Below are positions 8,012 to 15,584 of a stretch of 62,585 bases of DNA, one piece after another. The notes below the pieces were generated by a model. It had not been told where the DNA came from. It saw only the letters and a list, made by a program, of their open reading frames with translations, and did no database searches. Source of the stretch: an uncultured Lachnospiraceae bacterium (lineage in GTDB: Bacteria; Bacillota; Clostridia; Lachnospirales; Lachnospiraceae). The DNA lies in assembly GCA_945913255.1 (NCBI GenBank), contig CAMEDC010000011.1, positions 1 through 62,585 of the forward strand, in the 5' to 3' direction. The position numbers and the translations under genes were made by a program. How positions within the stretch are numbered: the first letter of the stretch is position 1; each line of letters begins with the position of its first letter.

Positions 8012-9430
8012 ATGTTTATTGGAAGAGAACGCGAATTGAAATCTTTACAGGAGCTTTACGATAAAGATGGATTTGGCATGTCGGTTATTTATGGAAGAAG
8101 GCGCATCGGAAAATCCACACTGATTACTGAGTTTATTAAGGGGAAAAAAGCTATTTTTTATACGGCTACAAAAGTCGGTAAGGAAAGAAATCTTGAATTA
8201 TTTTCGAATCAGGTGGTAACAGTTTTAGATCCTGCGCTTGGAGATGTTACATTTTCATCCCTTGAGGCTGTTTTTGATTTTATTAGTAAGAAAATGCCAA
8301 AAGACAAGCTTATTATTGTAATTGATGAATTGCCTTATTGGGCTGAAAAAGATGAAGCATTGCTTTCTGTTTTGCAAAAATATATAGATACTGAGTGGAA
8401 TCGTAAAAATTTGATGATTATATTATGTGGCTCTGCACTTAGCTTTATGGAAAATAAGGTTCTTAGCGAAAAGAGCCCGCTATTTGGCAGAAGAGATTCG
8501 CAAATCAGACTGGAAGCATTTAATTATAGAGATTCCGCTCTTTTTGTGCCGAATTATTCGGTCGAAGAGAAAGCCATATGCTATGGAATTACCGGTGGTG
8601 TTGCTAAATACCTTTCTATGATTGATGGAGAAAGGAGTCTTGATGACAATATAAAAAGACTGTTTTTTCATACAGATGGTTATTTATATGATGAGACAAG
8701 AAATTTGCTCACACAGGAGTTTTCTGATATTACGTTGGTAAATAATATTATTGAACAGATTGCTTCTGGTGAGAATACAATCAATATAATTGCCGGCAAA
8801 GTGGGAGAAAAAGAGCCCACTGTTCTGTATTCGCTTGAAAAACTCATCAGCGTAGGACTTGTTGAGAAGAAAAAATGTATTATGGAAGAGAAAAATAAGA
8901 AGAAAACGCAGTATGTTTTAAGGGATTACATGTTCAAATTCTGGTATGAATTTATCCCAAAGGCACACAGTGTTATTGAAATGGGGCAGGGGGATATTTA
9001 CTATGAAAAAGTAGTAAAACAGAAGCTGCATTCCTTCATGGGAAGCGTTTTCGAAGAGATGTGCAGGTACTATACGCTTGAGCAGGGTATTCAGGGCCGT
9101 TTTGATTGTTTCCTTACGCAGGTAGGAACCTGGTGGGGCATGGAAGCAGTAGCAAATCAAAATGGTGAAAAGCTGCAGCAATCAGCAGATATTGATGTGG
9201 TCGCCATCTCGGAAATAGACAAGTCTGCAGTAATCGGAGAGTGCAAATTTAAAAATGAGAAAATAGACAAAGGGGTCTATGAGACGTTAGTCCGGAGAGC
9301 AAACCTGATTTCCGGAAAATACAGAATAAGGAAGTATGTGTTCTTTTCCTTGAGTGGGTATACGGATTGGTTCGATACATTGGAAAACGAAGATGTGGTG
9401 TTATTGTCATTAAGTGATTTATATGAATAG
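8012..9430 (+). CDS. AAA+ ATPase with DUF234 nuclease-like C-terminal domain
   Basis: The 472-residue protein has Walker A GRRRIGKST at residues 28-36 and Walker B IIVIDELPYW near 104-113, followed by a sensor-like CGSALSF. Residues about 240-290 form a winged helix. The C-terminal part holds a PD-(D/E)xK-like core (DIDVVAISE, then GECKFKNEKI near 392-412). This is the archaeal-type ATPase/DUF234 family, common in anaerobes and suspected in mobile-element or defence-related DNA handling; no member function is established here. It has its own promoter and stands alone. Confidence 0.85.
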   Translation: MFIGRERELKSLQELYDKDGFGMSVIYGRRRIGKSTLITEFIKGKKAIFYTATKVGKERNLELFSNQVVTVLDPALGDVTFSSLEAVFDFISKKMPKDKLIIVIDELPYWAEKDEALLSVLQKYIDTEWNRKNLMIILCGSALSFMENKVLSEKSPLFGRRDSQIRLEAFNYRDSALFVPNYSVEEKAICYGITGGVAKYLSMIDGERSLDDNIKRLFFHTDGYLYDETRNLLTQEFSDITLVNNIIEQIASGENTINIIAGKVGEKEPTVLYSLEKLISVGLVEKKKCIMEEKNKKKTQYVLRDYMFKFWYEFIPKAHSVIEMGQGDIYYEKVVKQKLHSFMGSVFEEMCRYYTLEQGIQGRFDCFLTQVGTWWGMEAVANQNGEKLQQSADIDVVAISEIDKSAVIGECKFKNEKIDKGVYETLVRRANLISGKYRIRKYVFFSLSGYTDWFDTLENEDVVLLSLSDLYE

Positions 9431-9512
9431 TTGCAAAATAATAAAGCCAGAAAACATGATGAGGTGATGGAATCCGTCATATCTGGTATCGTTCATTCAC
9501 AGATATAGGTAT

Positions 9513-9567
9513 GCAGTGGAAAAGCAAGATAAAAGGAGTTGATATCTTCTCTCCACTGCTTTTTTTA
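9513..9567 (+). terminator. intrinsic terminator or attenuator before the PspC operon
   Basis: GCAGTGGA at 9513-9520 pairs with TCCACTGC at 9552-9559, followed by seven T. The 31-base loop is long. It may end the DUF234 transcript or attenuate the next genes. Confidence 0.6.
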
Positions 9568-9619
9568 TGCCGTGGAGACGTCGGTTGTTTTCAATAAGAA
9601 AGAAAAGAGGATAATCACT

Positions 9620-9958
9620 ATGAAAAGACCGTATGTACAGGCAAAAGGAATTAACAGGGTACAGGAGTTGAAAGAAGTCGGCTGGAACTATAAATCTGAC
9701 ACATTCTCCTACAAAACGCGCCTATCTGCTAAGGGGCAGCGCGTGTATTATAATGTGTACCAGGATGTGAATGAAAGAAATGTGGTTGTTGGTATGGCTG
9801 TTTCGGGTATTCTGATGGCAATATGTGCAAAGTTGGCAATTGGTGGAATTTTCTGGGCGGCAGCGGCTTGTATGTTTTTCAGCGCTTATCACTTCAGAAT
9901 TGCAGAAGACAAGAAAGAAAAAGAGGAGGAAAAGAAGAATGAAAAAGAGACTTTATAA
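9620..9958 (+). CDS. small membrane protein, DUF-type, upstream of PspC
   Basis: The start at 9620 follows AGAGGA. Residues 1-55 are soluble and basic, residues about 57-90 are hydrophobic (VVGMAVSGILMAICA, then GGIFWAAAACMFF), making one or two membrane helices, and the tail is a charged KEKEEEKKNEKE coiled stretch. I do not recognise the family. It overlaps the start of the PspC gene by 20 bases, so translation is probably coupled and the two may work together at the membrane. Confidence 0.7.
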   Translation: MKRPYVQAKGINRVQELKEVGWNYKSDTFSYKTRLSAKGQRVYYNVYQDVNERNVVVGMAVSGILMAICAKLAIGGIFWAAAACMFFSAYHFRIAEDKKEKEEEKKNEKETL

Positions 9959-10130
9959 ATCAATTGATAACAGGATGATAGATGGTGTCTGCGGCGGAAT
10001 CGCAGAGTATTTCGATATCGACCCAACGCTGGTACGGTTGGGATGGGTGCTGTTTTGCGCTTTGGGTGGAAGCGGTATTATTGCTTATATTATTGCTGCC
10101 ATCATTATTCCCCGCAGGCCGGAATTCTGA
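9939..10130 (+). CDS. PspC domain protein
   Basis: The 63-residue product has the PspC signature: R-M-I-D-G-V-C-G-G-I-A-E-Y-F at the N terminus, then DPTLVRLGWVLF, then a membrane helix (GSGIIAYIIAAIIIP) and a short basic tail. PspC proteins sense membrane stress in enterobacteria; stand-alone short PspC proteins in Clostridia are poorly studied. The gene overlaps its upstream neighbour, and its ribosome site GAGGAAAAGAAG lies inside that gene. Confidence 0.88.
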   Translation: MKKRLYKSIDNRMIDGVCGGIAEYFDIDPTLVRLGWVLFCALGGSGIIAYIIAAIIIPRRPEF

Positions 10131-10248
10131 AGCATAGAGGGGTCTGAATAACAGAAAAACTGATAAATATGAAAGATTAAAAATGGTGAAGCACTGATAA
10201 CCATGAGGGAATTGAGATCAGGAAGAATTTAAGCAGGAGAAATGAGTT

Positions 10249-11163
10249 ATGAGTAATGTAATAGAAATCGCACATCTGAATAAGCACTTTGGGGATGTGC
10301 ATGCGGTACAGGATCTGAGCTTCCGTGTGAAAGAGGGAGAACTCTTCGCATTTTTGGGAATCAACGGTGCCGGGAAATCAACGACAATCAATATCATGTG
10401 TGGGCAGCTGGCGAAGGACGAGGGAACCGTGCAGATTGATGGGATTGACCTGGATCAGGATCCCGATAGTATCAAGCGCAGCCTTGGTGTAGTTTTTCAG
10501 AATTCCGTGCTGGACAAAGATTTGTCCGTGCAGGATAATCTGCAGAGTCGTGCGGCATTGTACGGCATTCACGGAAAGGAGTTCCGGGAGCGGTTGGCAG
10601 AACTGACCGGACTTCTGGAGTTTGAAGACTTATTAAAGCGCCCCGTAGGGAAGCTTTCAGGTGGGCAGCGGCGAAGGATTGATATAGCCCGGGCGCTGCT
10701 GCACAGACCGAAAATTTTAATTCTGGATGAGCCCACGACAGGACTTGATCCGCAGACCAGAAGTACATTGTGGAGGGTGGTCGGAGACCTGCGAAAGAAT
10801 GAGGGGATGACGGTATTCCTTACCACTCACTACATGGAAGAGGCTGCAGATGCGGATTACGTGGTAATTCTGGACAGCGGTAAAATCACGGCGGAGGGAA
10901 CACCGCTGAGTCTGAAGAACAGCTATACCGGTGATTTCATTACTCTTTACGGTGTGGAAGAGGAGCAGATAAAGCTGCTGGGCGCACCGTATGAGCCCAT
11001 TCGGGACGCATACCGGGTGTCTGTACCGGACACTGCCGCAGCCACGAAGCTGATTATAAAGTACCCTGAGATATTTCAGGATTATGAGATTACCAAGGGG
11101 AAGATGGACGATGTATTTCTTGCCGTGACAGGCAAGAAGCTGATGGGAGGTGCAGGGAAATGA
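10249..11163 (+). CDS. ABC transporter ATP-binding protein (ABC-2 type)
   Basis: This nucleotide-binding subunit is of the multidrug/antibiotic (DrrA-like) class. It has Walker A GINGAGKST (residues 38-46), a Q-loop at VVFQNS, signature LSGGQRRRIDIARAL near 137, Walker B ILILDEPTTGLDP near 157 and the H-loop LTTHYMEEA. Residues 225-304 form the C-terminal extension usual in this class, which often helps hold the permease. Its stop overlaps the permease start by four bases (ATGA), so both are made together. The substrate cannot be read from sequence. The ATG follows GCAGGAGAAATGAGTT. Confidence 0.95.
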   Translation: MSNVIEIAHLNKHFGDVHAVQDLSFRVKEGELFAFLGINGAGKSTTINIMCGQLAKDEGTVQIDGIDLDQDPDSIKRSLGVVFQNSVLDKDLSVQDNLQSRAALYGIHGKEFRERLAELTGLLEFEDLLKRPVGKLSGGQRRRIDIARALLHRPKILILDEPTTGLDPQTRSTLWRVVGDLRKNEGMTVFLTTHYMEEAADADYVVILDSGKITAEGTPLSLKNSYTGDFITLYGVEEEQIKLLGAPYEPIRDAYRVSVPDTAAATKLIIKYPEIFQDYEITKGKMDDVFLAVTGKKLMGGAGK

Positions 11164-12062
11164 CCGGACTTGGTGCACTTATTTGGCGTAATGCGAAACT
11201 TTATTTTAAGGACAAGGGGATGTTCTTTACTTCACTGATTACGCCTCTGATTCTGTTGGTGCTGTATGGCACTTTCCTGAGCAATGTATACGAAGATACC
11301 TTTCGCAGTGCGCTGGAAGCGGCAGGGGCAGCTGCTTCGGATAAGCTGATAGGCGGATGTGTGGGCGGTGAACTGGTTTCTTCCCTGTTGGCGGTGAGCT
11401 GTGTTACGGTTGCTTTCTGCTCCAATTTACTCATGGTGCAGGATAAGATTACCGGAGCAAGAAGGGATTTGACCATAGCTCCGGTGAAGAAAAACACCCT
11501 GGCACTGAGCTACTATCTGGCAACTCTGCTTTCCACACTTCTCATCTGTTACATTGCCACAGGGGTATGTCTGGGGTATTTGTCCTACGTGGGATGGTAT
11601 CTGACAGCCGGAGATGTGGGAGCTTTGCTGCTGGATGTGACACTTCTGGTACTGTTCGGCACGGCGTTGTCTTCCTGTGTCAATTTCCCGTTGTCAACCC
11701 AGGGGCAGGCTTCAGCGGTTGGCACCATTGTCAGTGCAGGCTATGGTTTTATCTGCGGAGCCTATATGCCGATTTCCCAGTTTTCGGACGGCTTGCAGAA
11801 GGTGATTTCCTTCCTGCCGGGTACCTATGGCACTTCCCTACTGCGTAATCATGCTTTGAGGGGAGTATTTGAAGAGATGGACGCACAGGGATTTCCGAAG
11901 GAAGTGGTAGAGGCCATCCGCGACAGCGTGGACTGCAATCTTTATTTCTTTGAGGAGAAGGTGGAACTCGGAAACATGTATCTCATCCTGATTGCTTCTA
12001 TTGTGATAGCGGTGGGAGTATATGTTGTGATGAACACTTTGAGTGGGAGAAAACATAAATAA
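11160..12062 (+). CDS. ABC-2 type transporter permease
   Basis: The 300-residue protein has about six hydrophobic segments: near 20-40, a large soluble loop around 45-75, then near 78-95, 118-140, 155-175, 180-210 and a C-terminal helix near 272-292 (YLILIASIVIAVGVYVVM). That is the DrrB/ABC-2 permease layout. It pairs with the upstream ATPase by overlap. Direction of transport is probably export, by family. The substrate is unknown. Confidence 0.93.
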   Translation: MTGLGALIWRNAKLYFKDKGMFFTSLITPLILLVLYGTFLSNVYEDTFRSALEAAGAAASDKLIGGCVGGELVSSLLAVSCVTVAFCSNLLMVQDKITGARRDLTIAPVKKNTLALSYYLATLLSTLLICYIATGVCLGYLSYVGWYLTAGDVGALLLDVTLLVLFGTALSSCVNFPLSTQGQASAVGTIVSAGYGFICGAYMPISQFSDGLQKVISFLPGTYGTSLLRNHALRGVFEEMDAQGFPKEVVEAIRDSVDCNLYFFEEKVELGNMYLILIASIVIAVGVYVVMNTLSGRKHK

Positions 12063-12123
12063 CGAATTCTCTGCTGCAAAACCTGCAGGCGGCTGCGGGA
12101 CAGATGTTCGGTTCAAAGCATGG

Positions 12124-12158
12124 GCTGTGAGAGGTCATTGACCTCTCACGGCTTTTTT
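12124..12158 (+). terminator. intrinsic terminator of the ABC-2 operon
   Basis: Perfect stem GTGAGAGGTCA (12127-12137) with TGACCTCTCAC (12139-12149), then GGC and six T. This is a clear Rho-independent terminator 60 bases after the permease stop. Confidence 0.9.
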
Positions 12159-12199
12159 GGTCGATGAAAATTACTTTTGTTTGATGGAAATCAAGTCTG

Positions 12200-12228
12200 T
12201 TGGTAAAACGGCAATATTGTGCTACAAT
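12200..12228 (+). promoter_or_regulatory. probable SigA promoter of the acylphosphatase operon
   Basis: TTGGTA at 12200-12205 and TACAAT at 12223-12228 have a 17-base spacer. The site lies about 100 bases before the preferred acylphosphatase start. Confidence 0.5.
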
Positions 12229-12332
12229 GTAAATATTGATGCTATGCAGGGGATGATGAACTGTGTGGTAGCGAGCTTGGCTTAATCTTGAAAATAGAAA
12301 AATATAAGGAAGAAAGTGTTACCGGCAGTAAA

Positions 12333-12647
12333 ATGGGTGATTACGAGAGTAAGGTTATCAGAAAACAAATCAGAGTCTATGGTTCGGTACAGGGCGTAGG
12401 ATTCCGATACCGCACTGAATATGCGGCGGAATCGGTGGGAGCCACGGGATGGGTCAGAAATGACGCAGACGGTTCGGTGCTTATGGAAATTCAGGGCACA
12501 GAGGAGCAGATAGACAAAGTCTTTATGATGGTGAGCCGGGGGTCCTATGTTGAGATTCGGAATATGGAGGCAAAAACAATACCTGTTCTGGATAAGGAAT
12601 ATGGATTTAGAACCGTGGAAACATTCGACGATTTTGACGGTCTTTAA
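12333..12647 (+). CDS. acyP: acylphosphatase
   Basis: This enzyme hydrolyses carboxyl-phosphate bonds of acylphosphates. The core motifs are present: SVQGVGFRYR with the phosphate-binding loop and catalytic Arg, and GWVRNDADGSV with the catalytic Asn. The product is 104 residues from the ATG at 12333, close to the usual 90-100. An in-frame TTG at 12288 would add 15 residues but has a poor ribosome site, so I chose the ATG, with some doubt because its own site (AAGGAAGAAAG) is 14 bases away. Two small genes follow in the same direction. Confidence 0.88.
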   Translation: MGDYESKVIRKQIRVYGSVQGVGFRYRTEYAAESVGATGWVRNDADGSVLMEIQGTEEQIDKVFMMVSRGSYVEIRNMEAKTIPVLDKEYGFRTVETFDDFDGL

Positions 12648-12661
12648 CGAGGAGGAAATGG

Positions 12662-12931
12662 ATGTATTACGTACCGGATGGCACAGAAATGTGCGGATTT
12701 TATGAATGTGAGAAATGCGGCAATCGCTTTCTTGATTTGCAAATCAGACCTCAGATGGTTTGCCCGTATTGCGGAGAAGAGCCGGATATGGAGATTGGAC
12801 CGGACGAAGAGATGCCGGTTACAGTGGAAGCAGCAAAGCTGATTCAGGTGGTGGAAGGAGCAGAAGAGGTGGAAAAGATGGACACACTCTTATCCCTGGC
12901 AGTTACAGGAGGAGATTATGAGTGGATATAA
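12662..12931 (+). CDS. small zinc-ribbon protein (89 aa)
   Basis: GAGGAGGAAATGG precedes the ATG. The protein has a CEKCGNRF and CPYCGEE pair (residues about 16-22 and 40-46), that is, two CxxC knuckles of a rubredoxin or zinc-ribbon fold. The rest is acidic. It could be a metal-binding regulatory or structural protein; no specific function is visible. It overlaps the next small gene by 14 bases. Confidence 0.75.
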   Translation: MYYVPDGTEMCGFYECEKCGNRFLDLQIRPQMVCPYCGEEPDMEIGPDEEMPVTVEAAKLIQVVEGAEEVEKMDTLLSLAVTGGDYEWI

Positions 12932-13136
12932 AGAGGATAAGGAAAGCAGACTGGAAGCTTTTGAGAAAATGCTGTCGGCAGTAAAGGATAATTATCAGCA
13001 GACGGAACAAAAGATGAAAAAGCTGAAAGAGGAAGGCAAAGAAAAATCAGCAACGTACCGGCAGCTTATGGGAAATAAATTGCAATACCAGAATATGCTG
13101 TCGATGTATCGGCTGTATGGGTTGATGGAAGAATGA
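12918..13136 (+). CDS. small coiled-coil protein (72 aa)
   Basis: The ATG at 12918 has ACAGGAGGAG upstream, inside the zinc-ribbon gene. The product is highly charged and mostly helical (lysine and glutamate rich), like a coiled coil, and I do not recognise it. Its stop overlaps the ATG of the 35-residue membrane peptide (ATGA), so the four ORFs from acylphosphatase on look like one translationally coupled operon. Confidence 0.7.
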   Translation: MSGYKEDKESRLEAFEKMLSAVKDNYQQTEQKMKKLKEEGKEKSATYRQLMGNKLQYQNMLSMYRLYGLMEE

Positions 13137-13240
13137 ACAGGATTCTGAGTGTAGCTGCTGTGATTATTATAGTTGCCGCGGTGATAGTTGTAACGGTAAT
13201 TTTTGCAGCAGGCAAGGCAGCAGGAACAATGAAGAATTGA
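13133..13240 (+). CDS. 35-aa single-helix membrane peptide, copy of the rhodanese anchor
   Basis: The ATG overlaps the upstream TGA (ATGA). The peptide MNRILSVAAV... carries one strong hydrophobic helix of about 20 residues and a short basic tail. The DNA is closely similar, over roughly 95 bases, to the 5' part of the downstream rhodanese gene (about 13789-13880), so it is a duplicated signal-anchor segment without the enzyme domain. It may be a functional microprotein or a duplication relic; coupling to the upstream gene favours translation. Confidence 0.55.
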   Translation: MNRILSVAAVIIIVAAVIVVTVIFAAGKAAGTMKN

Positions 13241-13303
13241 TGGGAGAATACAATATTTATTCGTAGTCCGTGCACGGAGAGGTAAAAAAGTAGTAACGGG
13301 GCT

Positions 13304-13360
13304 GTAAATAAGGAATGTGGTAGTAAATAAGGAATACGGGTGTAAATGAAAAATATGGTT
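13304..13360. repeat. three-copy 19-bp tandem repeat
   Basis: Copies of GTAAATAAGGAAT or a close variant start at 13304, 13323 and 13342, a regular 19-bp period. It is AT-rich and lies directly before the second 84-bp-period array. No gene is supported between 13241 and 13770. Confidence 0.55.
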
Positions 13361-13383
13361 CAGTTTATGAATTTTTCATTTAT

Positions 13384-13610
13384 TGCCAGTATATTTGGGA
13401 ATACTGGGGAGTACAAAAAAATGAATTTTGAACAAAATACTGGTGGTTTATTCCTAAAAGTGTATCTGGAACGTAATTTTTTGTCATGAAAACAACTGAA
13501 TCTACGAATGGGAGTATTGCATACTGGCTAGTTTAAATAATTGTGCAGCGTCACCAGTATTTTGGAATATATTTCATTTTTTAAACTGGCAATTTGAGAA
13601 AATGAGCTGG
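13384..13610. repeat. second 84-bp-period array, three diverged units
   Basis: Units at 13384-13443, 13468-13527 and 13552-13610 start exactly 84 bp apart, as in the array at 5226, again with 24-bp spacers. The first opens TGCCAGTATAT and closes AAAATACTGG; the second keeps only the closing ATACTGG; the third opens CACCAGTATTTTGG and closes GCTGG. One reading frame of units one and three resembles the peptide of the first array (ASIF.. and TSILEYISFF). A weak fourth unit may begin near 13637. The copies are older than those at 5310 and 5394. Confidence 0.7.
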
Positions 13611-13770
13611 TGGAGAATGAAAAAAACTCAAAGTAGACAGTATATCTTGAAATTATTCATGAAATGGAGAGGATGTCCACGAGGATTGGCTGCGTAGAGA
13701 TAAAGTGTGAAAGAAAATAGAACTTTCATTATTATTTACAGCGCCAGCCGAAAGCGGGATGGAGATTAGG

Positions 13771-14205
13771 ATGAAAAAATCAGGAAGGAACAGGATTCTG
13801 AGTGTGGCGGCTGTGACTATTATGGTTGCAGCGGTGATATTTGCAACGGTAATATTTGCAACAGGCAAAGTGACAGGAGGAAGTGAAAAAATGGCAGATT
13901 TTCAATCAATTACAATGGAAGAGGCGAAGAAAATTTTTGAGACGGAAGGTGACTATATCATTCTGGATGTCAGGCGTGCGGATGAGTTTGCCGAGGGGCA
14001 TATTCCGGGAGCCATCAATATCGCAAACGAAGATATTAAAGATACTGAGCCGGTAGAATTGAAAGATAAGAATCAAACTATTTATGTGTATTGCCGCAGT
14101 GGCAACAGAAGCAGGCAGGCTTCCGCAAAGCTGGCTGCTATGGGATATACTAACATCATTGAGTTCGGTGGTATCATGGATTGGACCGGGGAGATTGAGA
14201 AGTAG
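13771..14205 (+). CDS. secreted or membrane-anchored rhodanese-domain protein
   Basis: Residues 1-30 are a basic start plus a hydrophobic helix (signal anchor). Residues about 45-144 form a single rhodanese fold with ILDVRRADEFAEGHIPGA and the active-site loop CRSGNRS, whose Cys carries persulfide in active family members. The domain would face the outside of the cell, so its role could be extracellular sulfur or redox chemistry. The start at 13771 has GGAG 6 bases upstream; an ATG 12 bases earlier is weaker. The 5' end is duplicated at 13133. Confidence 0.88.
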   Translation: MKKSGRNRILSVAAVTIMVAAVIFATVIFATGKVTGGSEKMADFQSITMEEAKKIFETEGDYIILDVRRADEFAEGHIPGAINIANEDIKDTEPVELKDKNQTIYVYCRSGNRSRQASAKLAAMGYTNIIEFGGIMDWTGEIEK

Positions 14206-14305
14206 TAGAAAAGCAGAAATCAAGAGATAAAACCCGGGAAAAAGAAGCGGGAAAAAGAACCTGAAAAAACGAAATGGTGCAGAAGAAAGAAGGAGGTAGA
14301 GGTAT

Positions 14306-15484
14306 ATGGACAATTTTATTTATGATACCCCCACAAAGGTGTACTTTGGAAAAGGTGAGGAGCAGAAGGTCGGCAAGATTATCAGCGAGTATGGAGCGAA
14401 GAAAGTATTGATTCACTATGGCGGTCAGTCTGCCAAAAAGAGCGGATTGCTGGATCGTGTGAAAAACTGTCTGGATGAGGAGAATATCGCTTATGTGGAA
14501 CTTGGCGGGGTGGTAGCCAACCCGGAGTTGAAACTGGTTCGGGAAGGAATTGAACTTTGCAAACGCGAGGGAGTAGACTTTATTCTTGCAGTCGGCGGCG
14601 GTTCTGTGCTGGATTCTGCAAAAGATATTGCAAATGGTGTAGCGAACCCGGATGTCGATGTATGGGAATTCTCCATGGGAACGGCGGCGCCGAAGAAGAC
14701 TCTTCCCAAGGGAGCAATCCTGACCCTGGCGGCGGCAGGTTCCGAGATGTCCAACTCCTGTGTTATCACAGATTCTGAAACGCACTCCAAGAGGGGCTAT
14801 GGCAGCCCCTGTAATCGCATGAATTTTGCGATTGAGAATCCGGAATTAACCTATACGGTAGATGCATATCAGACTGCTTGCGGTGCGGTGGATATTGCAA
14901 TGCATACAATTGAAAGATATTTCTGCACCGGTGAGGATACTTATTTGACAGATGCAATTGCGGAGGCAGTTATCAAGAGTACGATGAAGGCAGGAAAGGA
15001 TGCTATCGCAAACCCCACAGATTATGCTGCAAGAGCAAACATGATGTGGGCATCTTCGCTGGCGCACAATGGGCTTACCCAGTGCGGAAGAGCATTTCAG
15101 CTGGTCGTGCATCAGTTTGAGCATGAGGTATCCGGACTTTATCCCGGGGTAGCACATGGTGCCGGGCTTGCAGCACTCTGGTGCAGCTGGGCGAGATATG
15201 TTTATTCTGCGAATATTCCGAGATTCCTGCAGTATGCGCACAATGTCTGGAATCTTGATATTGATTTTGAACATCCCGAGGTTACAATAAATAGAGCCAT
15301 TGATATGCAGGAGGATTATTACAGGTCTATCGGGATGCCGGTAAGCCTCAGGGAGCTGGATGTAAAGGAAGAAGATTTGGAAAAACTGGCACTTGCCTGC
15401 AGCAGAAACAAGACTAGGACTTTAACGGGATATATGCCGCTTAGTTACGAAGACATGCTTGCTATCTATAAAATGGCATATTAA
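14306..15484 (+). CDS. iron-containing alcohol dehydrogenase (butanol dehydrogenase-like)
   Basis: The 392-residue protein belongs to the iron-activated ADH family, closest in style to NADH-dependent butanol dehydrogenase/YqhD. It has the NAD(P) loop GGGSVLDSAK near residues 95-105 and the metal ligands in CGAVDIAMHTIE and FEHEVSGLYPGVAHGAGLA, covering the His-rich metal site. It would reduce aldehydes to alcohols in fermentation. The ribosome site AAGGAGG is strong. It is monocistronic by context; a hairpin follows the stop. Confidence 0.92.
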   Translation: MDNFIYDTPTKVYFGKGEEQKVGKIISEYGAKKVLIHYGGQSAKKSGLLDRVKNCLDEENIAYVELGGVVANPELKLVREGIELCKREGVDFILAVGGGSVLDSAKDIANGVANPDVDVWEFSMGTAAPKKTLPKGAILTLAAAGSEMSNSCVITDSETHSKRGYGSPCNRMNFAIENPELTYTVDAYQTACGAVDIAMHTIERYFCTGEDTYLTDAIAEAVIKSTMKAGKDAIANPTDYAARANMMWASSLAHNGLTQCGRAFQLVVHQFEHEVSGLYPGVAHGAGLAALWCSWARYVYSANIPRFLQYAHNVWNLDIDFEHPEVTINRAIDMQEDYYRSIGMPVSLRELDVKEEDLEKLALACSRNKTRTLTGYMPLSYEDMLAIYKMAY

Positions 15485-15511
15485 CGATGCTTCGGGTTTT
15501 GCCCCGCATCG
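15485..15511 (+). terminator. hairpin after the alcohol dehydrogenase
   Basis: CGATGC..CGGG pairs with CCCG.GCATCG directly after the stop. There is no T-run, so it may stabilise the mRNA end rather than terminate. Confidence 0.4.
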
Positions 15512-15584
15512 TGGCAGAAGCGCGTCCCCATTAAAGAAGAATCGTGACAAAAGAAACGTCCCATCGGAGAAGGAGAAAACAGGC

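Noticed and set aside
12288..12332. TTG at 12288 as start of acylphosphatase
   Set aside because: The ribosome site is poor and the family length fits the ATG at 12333 better.
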